This document shows positions 44,451-52,701 of a DNA stretch of 64,000 nt, piece after piece. This DNA is from WHSW01 sp963767285 (lineage in GTDB: Bacteria; Actinomycetota; Thermoleophilia; Solirubrobacterales; 70-9): the NCBI GenBank assembly GCA_963767285.1, contig CAVYDJ010000003.1, positions 310,001 to 374,000 on the forward strand. Reading direction: 5' to 3'. The stretch's first letter is position 1; each line of letters begins with the position of its first letter. The position numbers were made by a program, and so were the translations under genes. The notes under the pieces were generated by a model. It worked only from the letters and a program-made list of their open reading frames with translations, was not told the origin of the DNA and did no database searches.

Positions 44451-44954
44451 TCAGTGCTCGAAGCCGAACTGGCTCGCGGTGGACGGCGGGGCGGGTGCGG
44501 GCGCGGGCGGGTCGGGGGGCGGGGGTTCGTTGGACGGGGGGTCCGGCGGCGCGGGTGGATCGGACGCGGGCGCCGGCGGTGGTGGCGGGGGCGCGATTGG
44601 GGCGGGCGACGCCGGCGGTGGTGGGGTCGGTGAAGGGGGAGGTGGGACCGCGCGCTCGGGCTCTAGGGGGGCCGGGTCCCTGTCGCGGTTGGGACGAACG
44701 CGGCTTTGCCCACCTCCTGTGTCGGTAGAGCCGCGTTCGGGATGCTTCGGGCGGCGCGGCGCGTCTCGTGAGGCCGCTTGGGCCGCGACCGGCACTCCCC
44801 TGCCACTGCCCATCGCCAACCCCACGTCGGGCGGCAGCGGCTCCGGCTCGGGCGCGCGGACGATGCCGGGCAGGATCACCAGCACGAAACACCCAACCGA
44901 GAGCCCGCCGAGCAGGCGGGCGAGGTTGGTCCAGCGGATCCGTGTGCGGTCCAT
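44451..44954 (-). CDS. Membrane-anchored proline-rich protein
   Basis: A 167-residue protein with one N-terminal membrane helix (about residues 10-32, LARLLGGLSVGCFVLVILPGIV) and a long extracytoplasmic Pro/Ala/Ser-rich stretch (about 33-160), ending QFGFEH. The Pro-rich part is disordered and may span cell wall. It has no known domain. It is the upstream partner of the exported protein gene (gap 9 bases) and divergent from rpsF. Composition alone would be weak evidence, but the membrane anchor, clean start and operon position support a real gene. Confidence 0.65.
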   Translation of the reverse strand: MDRTRIRWTNLARLLGGLSVGCFVLVILPGIVRAPEPEPLPPDVGLAMGSGRGVPVAAQAASRDAPRRPKHPERGSTDTGGGQSRVRPNRDRDPAPLEPERAVPPPPSPTPPPPASPAPIAPPPPPPAPASDPPAPPDPPSNEPPPPDPPAPAPAPPSTASQFGFEH

Positions 44955-45013
44955 CCGGCTCCAACAAGCCCACGGCGGGCCCCTATGCCCCCCGCTATAG
45001 TCATCCGCCGCTC

Positions 45014-45676
45014 ATGAGTGCCGAATACGAACTAGTGCTGATGCTCGATCCGGAGGTCCCGGACGAGCGCCGCGATGAGATCGCGACCAACGCCCGTGGG
45101 CGGATCGAGTCGAGCGGCAGCCTGAAGGCCGAGAAGGCCTGGGGGCTGCGCAAGCTCGCCTACGAGATCGGCCACCGCAACGAGGCCGACTACCGCTTCT
45201 TCCGGTTCGAGACCGAGAGCCCGCTGCTCAACGACCTCGACCACAACCTGAAGATCACCGACGGCGTCCTGCGCTTTCGCATCTTCAAGGTCGACCCCGA
45301 GTCGCCGGTGATCGAGCCGCCGCCCCCGGCGCCGCTCGCCAGCTCCGCTCCGCGGGGCCCCGGGCGCCCCGGGCGCGGGCGCCGCGACGAGTGGGACGAC
45401 GACCGCGACGCCGAGCCCGCGCCGCCTCCGCTCGCCCCGGCCGCCGAGGCCCCGGCCGCCCCGCCCGCCGAGGCCGCCGCCCCGCCCGCCGAGGCCGCCG
45501 CCCCGCCCGCCGAGGCCCCCGCTCCGGCCGCAGAGGCCACCGAGCCCGCTCCGGAGCCGGCTGCGCCGGTGGCCGAGCCCGAGCCTCCCGCCGCCGAGGC
45601 CCCGCCGGCCGAGCCTGCGCCTGAGGCCCCGGAGGCCGAGGCGCCCCCCGCACCCGCGCCCGCCGACGAGGAGTAG
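45014..45676 (+). CDS. rpsF: 30S ribosomal protein S6 with a long acidic Ala/Pro-rich tail
   Basis: The first ~95 residues are a normal S6 (YELVLMLDPEVPDERRDEI, KAEKAWGLRKLAYEI, RFFRFETESPLLNDLDHNLK), which binds S18 on the small subunit platform. Instead of ending there, the frame continues another ~125 residues of Pro, Ala and Glu, in part from 21-base tandem repeats. Most bacterial S6 proteins are about 95-135 residues. ATG 45014 has TATAGT at 44996-45001 upstream. It heads the rpsF-ssb-rpsR-rplI cluster. The tail has no stop in frame and a protein-like D/E end, so it appears translated. Confidence 0.95.
   Translation: MSAEYELVLMLDPEVPDERRDEIATNARGRIESSGSLKAEKAWGLRKLAYEIGHRNEADYRFFRFETESPLLNDLDHNLKITDGVLRFRIFKVDPESPVIEPPPPAPLASSAPRGPGRPGRGRRDEWDDDRDAEPAPPPLAPAAEAPAAPPAEAAAPPAEAAAPPAEAPAPAAEATEPAPEPAAPVAEPEPPAAEAPPAEPAPEAPEAEAPPAPAPADEE
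45461..45520 (+). repeat. 21-base tandem repeat in the rpsF tail
   Basis: A 21-base unit is present at 45461-45481 and 45482-45502 as perfect copies, with a third partial copy to 45520. Each unit encodes PPAEAAA. Being a multiple of three, copy-number change would keep the reading frame and only alter tail length. Confidence 0.85.
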
Positions 45677-45779
45677 TCCCGCTCCTTACGGACTTTTTCG
45701 CGTCAGAGGGGGCGAGAAGTCGCCGACCCCGGTCTTAGACTGGAACTGTCAAAGCAATCCAGAGAGGTAGTGATTTTCA

Positions 45780-46247
45780 GTGGCGGCTTCGAATATCAAC
45801 ACCGTGGTGATCACGGGCAATCTGACCCGCGACCCCGAGCTCCGCAGCACGGGCGGCGGGACTTCGGTCTGCGACATGCGGGTGGCGGTCAACTCACGGC
45901 GCAAGGACCAGAGCGGCAACTGGGTCGACAAGCCCAATTACTTCGACGTCACCGTCTTCGGCGCGCAGGGCGAGAACTGCTCGACCTACCTGTCGAAGGG
46001 CCGGCCGGTGGCGGTCGAGGGTCGGCTCGACTGGCGCGAGTGGGAGGCGAAGGACGGCTCGGGCAAGCGCCAGGCCGTCTCGATCATCGCCAACACCGTT
46101 CAGTTCCTCGGCAGCCGCGATGGCGGCGGCGAGAACGGCGGCAACCGCTTCACCGCTCAGTCCGATGTCCCGGCGGACACCTCGGACTTCGACTCGCCGG
46201 AGACCCCCGCGGCCGTCGGTGCCTCAGACGACGACATCCCGTTTTAG
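45780..46247 (+). CDS. ssb: Single-stranded DNA-binding protein
   Basis: A 155-residue SSB that coats single-stranded DNA in replication and repair. The OB fold covers about residues 1-110 (INTVVITGNLTRDPELRST, NYFDVTVFGAQGENCSTYL, VAVEGRLDWREWE). A disordered linker leads to the conserved acidic tip DDDIPF that recruits partner proteins. The start is GTG 45780; a purine-rich AGAGAGGT lies about a dozen bases upstream, and TAGACT at 45734-45739 is a likely -10. The position between rpsF and rpsR is standard for bacteria. Confidence 0.96.
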   Translation: MAASNINTVVITGNLTRDPELRSTGGGTSVCDMRVAVNSRRKDQSGNWVDKPNYFDVTVFGAQGENCSTYLSKGRPVAVEGRLDWREWEAKDGSGKRQAVSIIANTVQFLGSRDGGGENGGNRFTAQSDVPADTSDFDSPETPAAVGASDDDIPF

Positions 46248-46267
46248 GTAGCTAGACTCGTGCATCT

Positions 46268-46288
46268 GCGCCGCCCGTAGAGCGGCGC
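46268..46288 (+). other. Hairpin between ssb and rpsR
   Basis: GCGCCGC (46268-46274) pairs with GCGGCGC (46282-46288) over a 7-base loop. A GTTTGCG follows rather than a real U-tract, so termination would be weak. A TAGACT box (46253-46258) just before it may be a promoter for rpsR-rplI, placing the hairpin in the leader RNA, where control by ribosomal proteins would be possible. Confidence 0.4.
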
Positions 46289-46337
46289 GTTTGCGCGAGA
46301 TGAAGAGCTTTTCCGACAATCCAGGCGAGCGCGGCTG

Positions 46338-46631
46338 ATGGCACGCAAGCAGCGTGCGCAGCCGACCCCGCCGAGCGGCGGCCCGAACGCTCGCCCCCGC
46401 AGGGGCGGCGGCCGCTTCAGCGACCGCTACCGGCCCCGTAAGTACACGCGGATCAACGTCGAGAACATCGACTACAAGGACCTGGCGACGCTGCGGCGGT
46501 TCATCTCCGACCGCGGCAAGGTCCGCTCGCGCCGCGTCACCGGGCTTTCGCGCCGCCACCAGCAACAGCTCGGGTTGGCGATTCGCCGGGCGCGCGAGCT
46601 GGCTCTGCTGCCGTACGTCGGCGAGCGTTAG
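46338..46631 (+). CDS. rpsR: 30S ribosomal protein S18
   Basis: A 97-residue ribosomal protein that pairs with S6. The core is INVENIDYKDLATLRRFISD (about residues 39-58), followed by GKVRSRRVTGLSRRHQQQLG and ARELALLPYV. A basic Pro/Gly/Arg N-terminal extension of about 35 residues is longer than in Escherichia coli. The first residues MARKQR lack the Cys zinc-type motif of some paralogues (C- form). It is four bases upstream of rplI. Confidence 0.96.
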   Translation: MARKQRAQPTPPSGGPNARPRRGGGRFSDRYRPRKYTRINVENIDYKDLATLRRFISDRGKVRSRRVTGLSRRHQQQLGLAIRRARELALLPYVGER

Positions 46632-46635
46632 GCCG

Positions 46636-47088
46636 ATGGCCCAGGCGATCCTGCTGAAGGACGTGGAGTCGCTCGGCCAGGCCGGCGACGCCGTCGACGT
46701 CTCGCCCGGCTACCTGCGCAACTTCCTCGTTCCGCGCAAGCTCGCCCAGCCGGCGACGGACCGCTCGCTGGAGGAGGCCCGACGCCGCCACGAGGCCGCC
46801 GAGAAGGCGGCCCAGGAGGCCGAGGAGCGCGCCGAGCAGACTGCGGCCTTGCTCTCGAAGACCGTGCTCACGATCCAGCACCGCGCGGGCGAGGACGGAA
46901 AGCTCTACGGCTCCGTGACCAGCGCCGAGATCGCCGATGCGATCCAGGAGGCGCGCGGGCTGAAGGTCGATCGCCGCAAGATCAAGCTCGACGACCCGAT
47001 CCGCGAGGTCGGCACCTACATGGTCGACGTCGAGCTGCCGGGCGGCGCGACCGCCTCGATCAAGACGATCGTCGCCGAGCAGAAGTAG
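46636..47088 (+). CDS. rplI: 50S ribosomal protein L9
   Basis: A 150-residue two-domain protein of the large subunit. The N-terminal rRNA-binding domain has ILLKDVESLGQAGDAVDVSPGYLRNFLVPRKLA (first ~38 residues), a long connecting helix rich in Glu/Ala follows (about 45-75), then the C-terminal domain (GKLYGSVTSAEIADAI and REVGTYMVDVELP). The ATG at 46636 is used. Its TAG directly abuts the reverse stop of the next gene on the other strand (TAGCTA). It is the last gene of the ribosomal cluster. Confidence 0.96.
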   Translation: MAQAILLKDVESLGQAGDAVDVSPGYLRNFLVPRKLAQPATDRSLEEARRRHEAAEKAAQEAEERAEQTAALLSKTVLTIQHRAGEDGKLYGSVTSAEIADAIQEARGLKVDRRKIKLDDPIREVGTYMVDVELPGGATASIKTIVAEQK

Positions 47089-47487
47089 CTACTCGGGCGG
47101 GGCCGGCGGCTCGCCCCCGGTGTGAACGAACGTCTTGTTGACGATCCTCCAATCGCCGTCGATCTGCGACAGCGAGAAGAAGTTGACGAACGACACCGTG
47201 CCCCAGAAACCCTCCTCGGCGAGAACGGCGGAGGCGACGTCGGCGTTCTGCTCGATCGCGGTCACCTCGGCTCGGTAGCTGCCCTCGACATCGGCCGGCT
47301 TGCCGTCGAGCATCGCGATCATCTCGGCGATCGGAATGTCGACTCGCTGGCCCCCGAGGTTCCCCCACATTCGCGCCTCCGGATGGAAGGCCTCGCGAAG
47401 CTTGTCGGCGTTCCCCTCCCGGACGCCCTCCACGTAGAGATTCACCGCACCCGTGATCTGGTCGGCTTCCTGTGCTGTGGTGGCCAT
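47089..47487 (-). CDS. NTF2-fold/SnoaL-like (lumazine-binding-type) protein
   Basis: A 132-residue protein of the NTF2-like fold. The pattern is an N-terminal helix pair (AVNLYVEGVREGNADKLREAFHPEARMWG), a DIPIAEMIAMLDG segment, then antiparallel strands (SYRAEVTAIEQNADVASAVLAEEGFWGTVSFVNFFSLSQ and WRIVNKTF). Family members act as isomerases, binding proteins or have unknown roles; no function can be set. A strong AGGAGGAG lies four bases before the ATG. It is inserted antisense between rplI and dnaB, together with the hydrolase gene 46 bases upstream. Confidence 0.82.
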   Translation of the reverse strand: MATTAQEADQITGAVNLYVEGVREGNADKLREAFHPEARMWGNLGGQRVDIPIAEMIAMLDGKPADVEGSYRAEVTAIEQNADVASAVLAEEGFWGTVSFVNFFSLSQIDGDWRIVNKTFVHTGGEPPAPPE

Positions 47488-47533
47488 CTCGCTCCTCCTG
47501 TCGGGTTCGGACGACCGTACCCCATGCTGTCGA

Positions 47534-48148
47534 TCAAACCGTCGCGAGCCCGGCCAGCCAGGCGGTCACCGTCTCGCCGACCGCCGGCAGGTCGGCCTTC
47601 AGGCCGTGGTTGCCGGCCACGGTGACGACCTCGCGGTCCGGGCCGCCGGCCGGCATCCCGAACGGGTCGCTCTTCCCCTGGACGACGAGGACCGGGACCT
47701 CGACCGCGTCGAGCTCGCCCTGGCGGCTCTTGGTCGGATCGTCGCCCTTGCCCGGCGCATGCACCGGGAAGGCGAGGCACAGGACGGCGTCGGCCCCGAC
47801 CGCCGCTGAGGTCCGGCAGGCGACCCGGGCGCCGAGCGACCGGCCGCCGACCACGAGCGGAGCGGTGACCGCCCCGCGCTCGCGCAGCGCCGCGACCACC
47901 GCCTCCCAGGCCGCGTCGAGCTGCTTCGCCGGCGCGGGTGCCTTACGCCCCGCCACCCGGTAGGGCTGTTCGACGAGCGCGACGCTGAAGCCCGCTTCGC
48001 GGGCGACCTCCGCCGCCTTCTGGATGTCGACCGCCTCGACCCCACCCCCGGCCCCGTGGCCGAGGACGAGCGTCCCGGCCGGCTTCGCCGCCGGCTCGGC
48101 GTGAACCCGCGCCGGGCCGTGTGGGGTCTCGATCTCGATTGCCTCCAT
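47534..48148 (-). CDS. Alpha/beta hydrolase (KANL3/Tex30-like)
   Basis: A 204-residue cytoplasmic alpha/beta hydrolase. The oxyanion segment is LVLGHGAGGG (about residues 27-36), the nucleophile elbow GGRSLGARVA (Ser about 103), the acid in VVQGKSDPFGMP (about 157-168) and His in VAGNHGLKAD. This compact layout matches the bacterial KANL3/Tex30 group, whose substrate is unknown. ATG at 48148 is used. It is divergent from dnaB and precedes the NTF2-like gene on the same strand. Confidence 0.88.
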   Translation of the reverse strand: MEAIEIETPHGPARVHAEPAAKPAGTLVLGHGAGGGVEAVDIQKAAEVAREAGFSVALVEQPYRVAGRKAPAPAKQLDAAWEAVVAALRERGAVTAPLVVGGRSLGARVACRTSAAVGADAVLCLAFPVHAPGKGDDPTKSRQGELDAVEVPVLVVQGKSDPFGMPAGGPDREVVTVAGNHGLKADLPAVGETVTAWLAGLATV

Positions 48149-48275
48149 CGCCCGAACACCTTATGCCGTGTTTGCGGGAACGCCTCACACGCCTCGGCCA
48201 TGCCTGTGGTTCGATGGACGAGAGGGCGCCCAAAGGGGCGAATTTGTCCGACCCGCCCTCTAAACCGACAGAGAC

Positions 48276-49742
48276 ATGGAAGCCGCAACCGCCCAAGCAC
48301 CGCCCCAGAACCTCGAGGCCGAGGAGTCGGTGCTGGGTGCGCTGATGGTCTCGGAGATGGCGATGAACCCCGTCATCCTCGACGTCCGGCTCGGCGAGGA
48401 GGACTTCTACCGCGAGCGCCACCGGGTGATCTTCGCGGCGATCAAGCGCCTCTACGAGCGCTCCGAGCCGATCGACGCGCTGACCGTCTCCGAGCTGCTC
48501 GCCCAGCAGGGCGAGCTGGAGAAGGTCGGCGGCCGCGAGGCGGTCTCGAACCTCGCCTCGACCGTCCCCGTCGCCGGCAACGCCAAGCACTACGCGCGGA
48601 TCGTCCAGCAGAACTCGCTGCTGCGGCGCCTGCTCGACGCCTCGCACAAGATCCAGCGGTCCGTCTACGACCACGAGGCCGAGCCGGTGGAGCTCGCCGA
48701 GCGCGCCGAGCGGATGCTCTTCAACGTCGCCCACGAGGAGCAGGCCGAGGACTTCAAGGTGATCACCGAGGTCGTGTCCAAGGAGGTCGACCGCCTCGAG
48801 GAGCTGGCGAGCGGCCGCGCCCAGGTCACCGGCACGCCCTCGGGCTTCGCCGACCTCGACAAGCTGAGCGGCGGCTTTCAGCCCGGCAACCTGATCATCC
48901 TGGCCGCCCGCCCGGGGATGGGGAAGTCGGGGCTGGTCGCCAACATCGCCGAGCATGTCTCGGTCAAGGAGAACCGGCCGGTCGCCTTCTTCTCGCTCGA
49001 GATGTCCGACGCCGAGCTCGCCCAGCGCCTGATCGCCAAGCGGGCCCGGATCTCATCCGACAAGCTGCGAAAGGGCCAGGTCGGCGAGCGGGAGTGGGCG
49101 AAGGTGGTCGCGGTCGGCAACGAGCTTGAGAAGGCGCCGCTTTGGATCGACGATTCGTCGGACCTCGGGATCCTCGACCTGCGCGCCAAGGCGCGCCGCC
49201 TGCACGCCCAGGAGCGCGGCAACGGCAACGGGGGCCTGGCCCTGATCATCATCGACTACATCCAGCTGATGCGGACCGACGACCCGCGCGCCAACCGGGT
49301 CGAGCAGGTCGGCCAGATGAGCCGCGGGCTGAAGCTCCTGGCCCGCGAGCTGAAGGTCCCCGTGATCGCGCTGTCGCAGCTGTCCCGTGCCCCCGAGCAG
49401 CGCACCGGCCGCGACAAGCGCCCGATCCTCTCCGACCTGCGCGAGTCCGGCAACCTCGAGCAGGACGCCGACCTGGTCGCGTTCATCTATCGCGAGGACT
49501 ACTACAAGAACTTCGGCGACGACGACGTGGACGAGGCCGAGCGGGCGAAGCTCGAGGGGATCGCCGAGCTGATCGTCCGCAAGAACCGCAACGGGCCGAT
49601 CGACACCGTCCAACTCGCCTTCATCGACAAGTACGCCTCCTTCCGCACCCTGGCCCGCTCCGGGTTCGACGCCCAGGGTGCCGACGACGCCAGCGACGAC
49701 GACGGCGAGGAGCCGCCGCTCGTCGACGCCATGGATGCATGA
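48276..49742 (+). CDS. dnaB: Replicative DNA helicase DnaB
   Basis: A 488-residue hexameric 5'-3' helicase of the replication fork. The N-terminal domain (about residues 8-110, QNLEAEESVLGALMVSE) is followed by the RecA-like domain: TGTPSGFADLDKLSGGFQPG, Walker A AARPGMGKSGLV (about 209-220), Walker B LALIIIDYIQLM, and the C-terminal SRAPEQRTGRDKRPILSDLRESG block. Length shows there is no intein, unlike in some actinobacteria. Its stop overlaps the ATG of a DnaC/DnaI-like ATPase gene (ATGA at 49739-49742). Confidence 0.96.
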   Translation: MEAATAQAPPQNLEAEESVLGALMVSEMAMNPVILDVRLGEEDFYRERHRVIFAAIKRLYERSEPIDALTVSELLAQQGELEKVGGREAVSNLASTVPVAGNAKHYARIVQQNSLLRRLLDASHKIQRSVYDHEAEPVELAERAERMLFNVAHEEQAEDFKVITEVVSKEVDRLEELASGRAQVTGTPSGFADLDKLSGGFQPGNLIILAARPGMGKSGLVANIAEHVSVKENRPVAFFSLEMSDAELAQRLIAKRARISSDKLRKGQVGEREWAKVVAVGNELEKAPLWIDDSSDLGILDLRAKARRLHAQERGNGNGGLALIIIDYIQLMRTDDPRANRVEQVGQMSRGLKLLARELKVPVIALSQLSRAPEQRTGRDKRPILSDLRESGNLEQDADLVAFIYREDYYKNFGDDDVDEAERAKLEGIAELIVRKNRNGPIDTVQLAFIDKYASFRTLARSGFDAQGADDASDDDGEEPPLVDAMDA

Positions 49743-50455
49743 ACGCTCGGGTTGAGAGATTGCCCCAGTCCTGCCCGCTGGGGCGCTGCGACGGCAGCGG
49801 CTGGGTCGAGGAGGACGACGACACCGCGCGGCCCTGCGAGTGCCGCGAGCGGCGGATCGCCCAAGCGCGGACGCGGGGTATGCGCTCCGTGCTGCCCGCC
49901 AAGTACCAGGGGGTCGGCTTCGACCGGCCGCCGATCGCCGACATGGCCCGCGATCCGGAGAAGAAGGTGGTCTTCGAGGCCGTGCGCACCTACATCGACG
50001 ACCTCGACGCGAAGATCGCGGCAGGCCGCGGCCTGTGGTTGGAGGGCGATGTGGGGACCGGTAAGACGACGCTCGCGATGCTGGTCTCCAAGAAGGCGAT
50101 CGAGGCCGGCCACTCGGTCGCGATCTACTCGCTGCCGCGCCTGCTGGCGCGGATCAGGCGGACCTACGACGGCGACGCGGGCGAGCTCTCCTACCTGCAG
50201 TTCTTCGACCGCCTGACCTCGGTCGATCTGCTGCATGTCGACGACCTCGGGGCCGAGAAGCGCAGCGACTGGGTGCTGGAGCAGCTCTACGCGATCGTCG
50301 ACGAGCGGTACGCCACGAACCGGGCGATGCTCGTGACGACCAACATGACGATGCCCGAGCTCGAGGATCAGATCGGCAGGCGGACCGTCTCGCGGCTGGC
50401 CGAGATGTGCGAATCGGTGCCTGTGTTCGGGACCGATCGCCGCTACGCGGCGTGA
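49739..50455 (+). CDS. DnaC/DnaI-like helicase-loader ATPase
   Basis: A 238-residue AAA+ ATPase. Residues about 12-35 hold a four-cysteine cluster (CPLGRC and CEC) like the zinc-type N-terminus of DnaI/DnaC-family loaders. The ATPase core has Walker A LEGDVGTGKTTLAMLV (about 102-117), Walker B in SVDLLHVDDLGAEK (about 163-176), sensor LVTTNM and the RRTVSRLAEMC arginine-finger segment. The start is fixed by the ATGA overlap with dnaB, so it is made in step with the helicase it probably loads. Typical actinobacteria lack DnaC and use DciA, so this is notable. IstB-like transposase partners share the fold but not this location. Confidence 0.87.
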   Translation: MNARVERLPQSCPLGRCDGSGWVEEDDDTARPCECRERRIAQARTRGMRSVLPAKYQGVGFDRPPIADMARDPEKKVVFEAVRTYIDDLDAKIAAGRGLWLEGDVGTGKTTLAMLVSKKAIEAGHSVAIYSLPRLLARIRRTYDGDAGELSYLQFFDRLTSVDLLHVDDLGAEKRSDWVLEQLYAIVDERYATNRAMLVTTNMTMPELEDQIGRRTVSRLAEMCESVPVFGTDRRYAA

Positions 50456-50476
50456 TCACTCCATAATTCCCGAGCG

Positions 50477-51775
50477 ATGCCGGGCATCGTGATCATCGGG
50501 ACCCAGTGGGGCGACGAGGGCAAGGGCAAGGTCGTCGACCTGCTCGCCGAGAACGCTGAGCTGGTCGTCCGCTTCCAGGGCGGCAACAACGCCGGCCACA
50601 CCATCGTCCGCGACGGGGAGACGTTCAAGTTCCACCTGATCCCGTCGGGGATCCTGCACCCCGACAAGACCTGCGTGATCGGAAACGGGGTGGTGGTCGA
50701 CCCGGCGGTGCTGACCGGTGAGATCGACGGGCTGCGCCGGCGCGGAATCGGCGTCGGCGGCCTGAGGATCTCCGCCAACGCGCACCTGATCATGCCCTAC
50801 CACGTGATGTTGGACACGGCGGGTGAGGCGCGGCTCGGCAAGCTCGAGATCGGGACCACCAAGCGCGGGATCGGGCCCTGCTACGAGGACAAGTCGGCGC
50901 GCCTGGGGATCCGGGTCCAGGACCTGCTCGACGCGAAGATCCTGCGCAAGAAGATCGCCGCGGCGCTCGAGCCCAAGCAGCAGCTGCTGCGCCCCTTCGC
51001 CCGCGATCCGAAGCTCGACCTGCACACGATGACCGAGGAGTACCTGCGCTACGGCCATCGCCTCGAGCCCCATATCGCCGATACCGCGAAGCTGTGCTGG
51101 GAGACGCTCGACGCCGGGAAGACGGTGCTCTTCGAAGGAGCTCAGGCGACGCTGCTCGACCTCGACCACGGCACCTATCCCTTCGTGACCTCCTCGAACC
51201 CGGTCGCCGGCGCGGCCTGCGTGGGCGCGGGCGTCGGACCGACCGACATCGACGAGGTCTGGGGTGTCTGCAAGGCGTATACGACCAGGGTCGGAGCGGG
51301 ACCTTTCCCCTCCGAGCTCGACGACGAGGTCGGAGCTCACATGGCCGAGAAGGGCCATGAGGTCGGCACGACCACCGGACGACCGCGCCGCTGCGGCTGG
51401 CTCGACCTCGTCGCGCTGCGCTACGCGACCCGCTTGAACCGGCTTTCGACCCTGGCGATCACGAAGCTCGACGTGCTCTCCGGCCTGCCGAAGATTCGCA
51501 TCGCGGTCCGCTACCGCGGCCTCGAGGGTGCGGTCTTCGACGAGTTTCCCTACCACCAGTCGATCCTCCACTCGGCGGTCGCCGAGTACGAGGAGATGCC
51601 CGGCTGGGAGGAGGAGATCGGCGACGCGCGCACGGAGGGCGAGCTGCCGCCGGAGGCGCGCGACTACCTGGCCGCGATCTCCGAGGGCGCCGGCGTCCCG
51701 ATCGCCCTGGTCGGCGTCGGCCCCGGCCGCGAGCAGGTGATCCGCACCGGCGCGGCCGAGCTCAAGGCCGCCTGA
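50477..51775 (+). CDS. purA: Adenylosuccinate synthetase
   Basis: A 432-residue enzyme joining IMP and aspartate with GTP, the first step from IMP to AMP. The N-terminal P-loop-like GTQWGDEGKGKVVD (about residues 6-19) and FQGGNNAGHTIV (about 34-45) are canonical, as are GTTKRGIGPCYEDK, LFEGAQATLLDLDHGTYP and TTTGRPRRCGWLDLVALRYA. Length is normal. CATAAT at 50462-50467 ends nine bases before the ATG, indicating a leaderless promoter. Its TGA shares a base with the ATG of the homocysteine methyltransferase gene. Confidence 0.97.
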   Translation: MPGIVIIGTQWGDEGKGKVVDLLAENAELVVRFQGGNNAGHTIVRDGETFKFHLIPSGILHPDKTCVIGNGVVVDPAVLTGEIDGLRRRGIGVGGLRISANAHLIMPYHVMLDTAGEARLGKLEIGTTKRGIGPCYEDKSARLGIRVQDLLDAKILRKKIAAALEPKQQLLRPFARDPKLDLHTMTEEYLRYGHRLEPHIADTAKLCWETLDAGKTVLFEGAQATLLDLDHGTYPFVTSSNPVAGAACVGAGVGPTDIDEVWGVCKAYTTRVGAGPFPSELDDEVGAHMAEKGHEVGTTTGRPRRCGWLDLVALRYATRLNRLSTLAITKLDVLSGLPKIRIAVRYRGLEGAVFDEFPYHQSILHSAVAEYEEMPGWEEEIGDARTEGELPPEARDYLAAISEGAGVPIALVGVGPGREQVIRTGAAELKAA

Positions 51776-52701
51776 TGAGCAAGCTGCCTCAGCTCGGCGG
51801 CGACCTCTTCATCACCGACGGTGGGCTCGAGACGGTGCTGATCTTCCACGAGGGCCTCGACCTGCCCGCCTTCGCCGCGTTCGACCTGCTCAAGGACGAG
51901 GCCGGGACCGGGGTCCTGCGCCGCTACTACGACCCCTACGTCGAGCTGGCCGCCGAGCGCGGGCTCGGCTTCGTGCTCGAGAGTCCGACCTGGCGCGCGA
52001 ACCCGCGCTGGGCGGCGGAGATCGGCTACTCGGAGGATGAGCTCGAGGCGTTCAACCGCAGGGCGATCGCGCTCATGCAGGAGGTGCGCGATGCGGCTCC
52101 GGACCCGGCCCGGATCGTGATCAGCGGCTGCGTCGGCCCCCACGACGACGGCTACGACCCGGCCGAGATCCTGACCGCGGACCAGGCGCGCGGGTACCAC
52201 TCGACCCAGATCGGGACTTTCGCCGACACCGCGGCGGATCTGGTCACGGCGATCACCATGACCTACGCCGGCGAGGCGATCGGCATCGCCCGGGCCGCTG
52301 CAGAGGCCGGGATCCCGGCGGTGATCTCGTTCACGGTCGAGACCGACGGCCGGCTACCGAGCGGCCAGCCGCTCGGCGAGGCGATCTACCAGGTCGACGT
52401 GGCGACGGACTTGGGACCGGCGTACTACATGATCAACTGCGCCCACCCGACCCACTTCGACGCCGTCCTCGAGGGCGACTGGGTGGGGCGGATCCGGGGC
52501 CTGCGGGCCAACGCGTCGACATGCAGCCACGCCGAGCTCGACGAGGCCCAGGAGCTCGATGACGGCGACCCGGCCGACCTCGGCGCGCGCTACGCGGCGC
52601 TGCGCGACCAGTTGCCGAACCTGAACGTGGTCGGCGGCTGCTGCGGCACCGACCACCGCCACGTCGCCGAGATCCGCGACGCCTGGCTCGCCCGCAGCTA
52701 G
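51775..52701 (+). CDS. Homocysteine S-methyltransferase family protein
   Basis: A 308-residue zinc-dependent methyltransferase barrel (MmuM/BHMT type) that methylates homocysteine using S-methylmethionine, SAM or betaine-like donors. The zinc ligands are the Cys in MINCAHPTHFD (about residue 222) and the vicinal pair in VVGGCCGTDHRHV near the C-terminus. The N-terminus is FITDGGLETVLIFHEGLDLP. The donor cannot be deduced. The ATG overlaps the purA stop (TGATG). Its TAG stop shares CTAG with the convergent small membrane gene. Confidence 0.9.
   Translation: MSKLPQLGGDLFITDGGLETVLIFHEGLDLPAFAAFDLLKDEAGTGVLRRYYDPYVELAAERGLGFVLESPTWRANPRWAAEIGYSEDELEAFNRRAIALMQEVRDAAPDPARIVISGCVGPHDDGYDPAEILTADQARGYHSTQIGTFADTAADLVTAITMTYAGEAIGIARAAAEAGIPAVISFTVETDGRLPSGQPLGEAIYQVDVATDLGPAYYMINCAHPTHFDAVLEGDWVGRIRGLRANASTCSHAELDEAQELDDGDPADLGARYAALRDQLPNLNVVGGCCGTDHRHVAEIRDAWLARS

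Noticed and set aside
42822..44633. A 603-codon Gly/Ala/Arg open frame on the plus strand
   Set aside because: It is the shadow of the exported protein gene, with repetitive composition and no domain.
45461..45520. Tandem repeats as a CRISPR-like array
   Set aside because: Units are contiguous 21-mers without spacers, in frame within rpsF.
46268..46288. ssb-rpsR hairpin as a true terminator
   Set aside because: It lacks a U-run; internal termination would separate rpsR-rplI, which have only a possible weak promoter.
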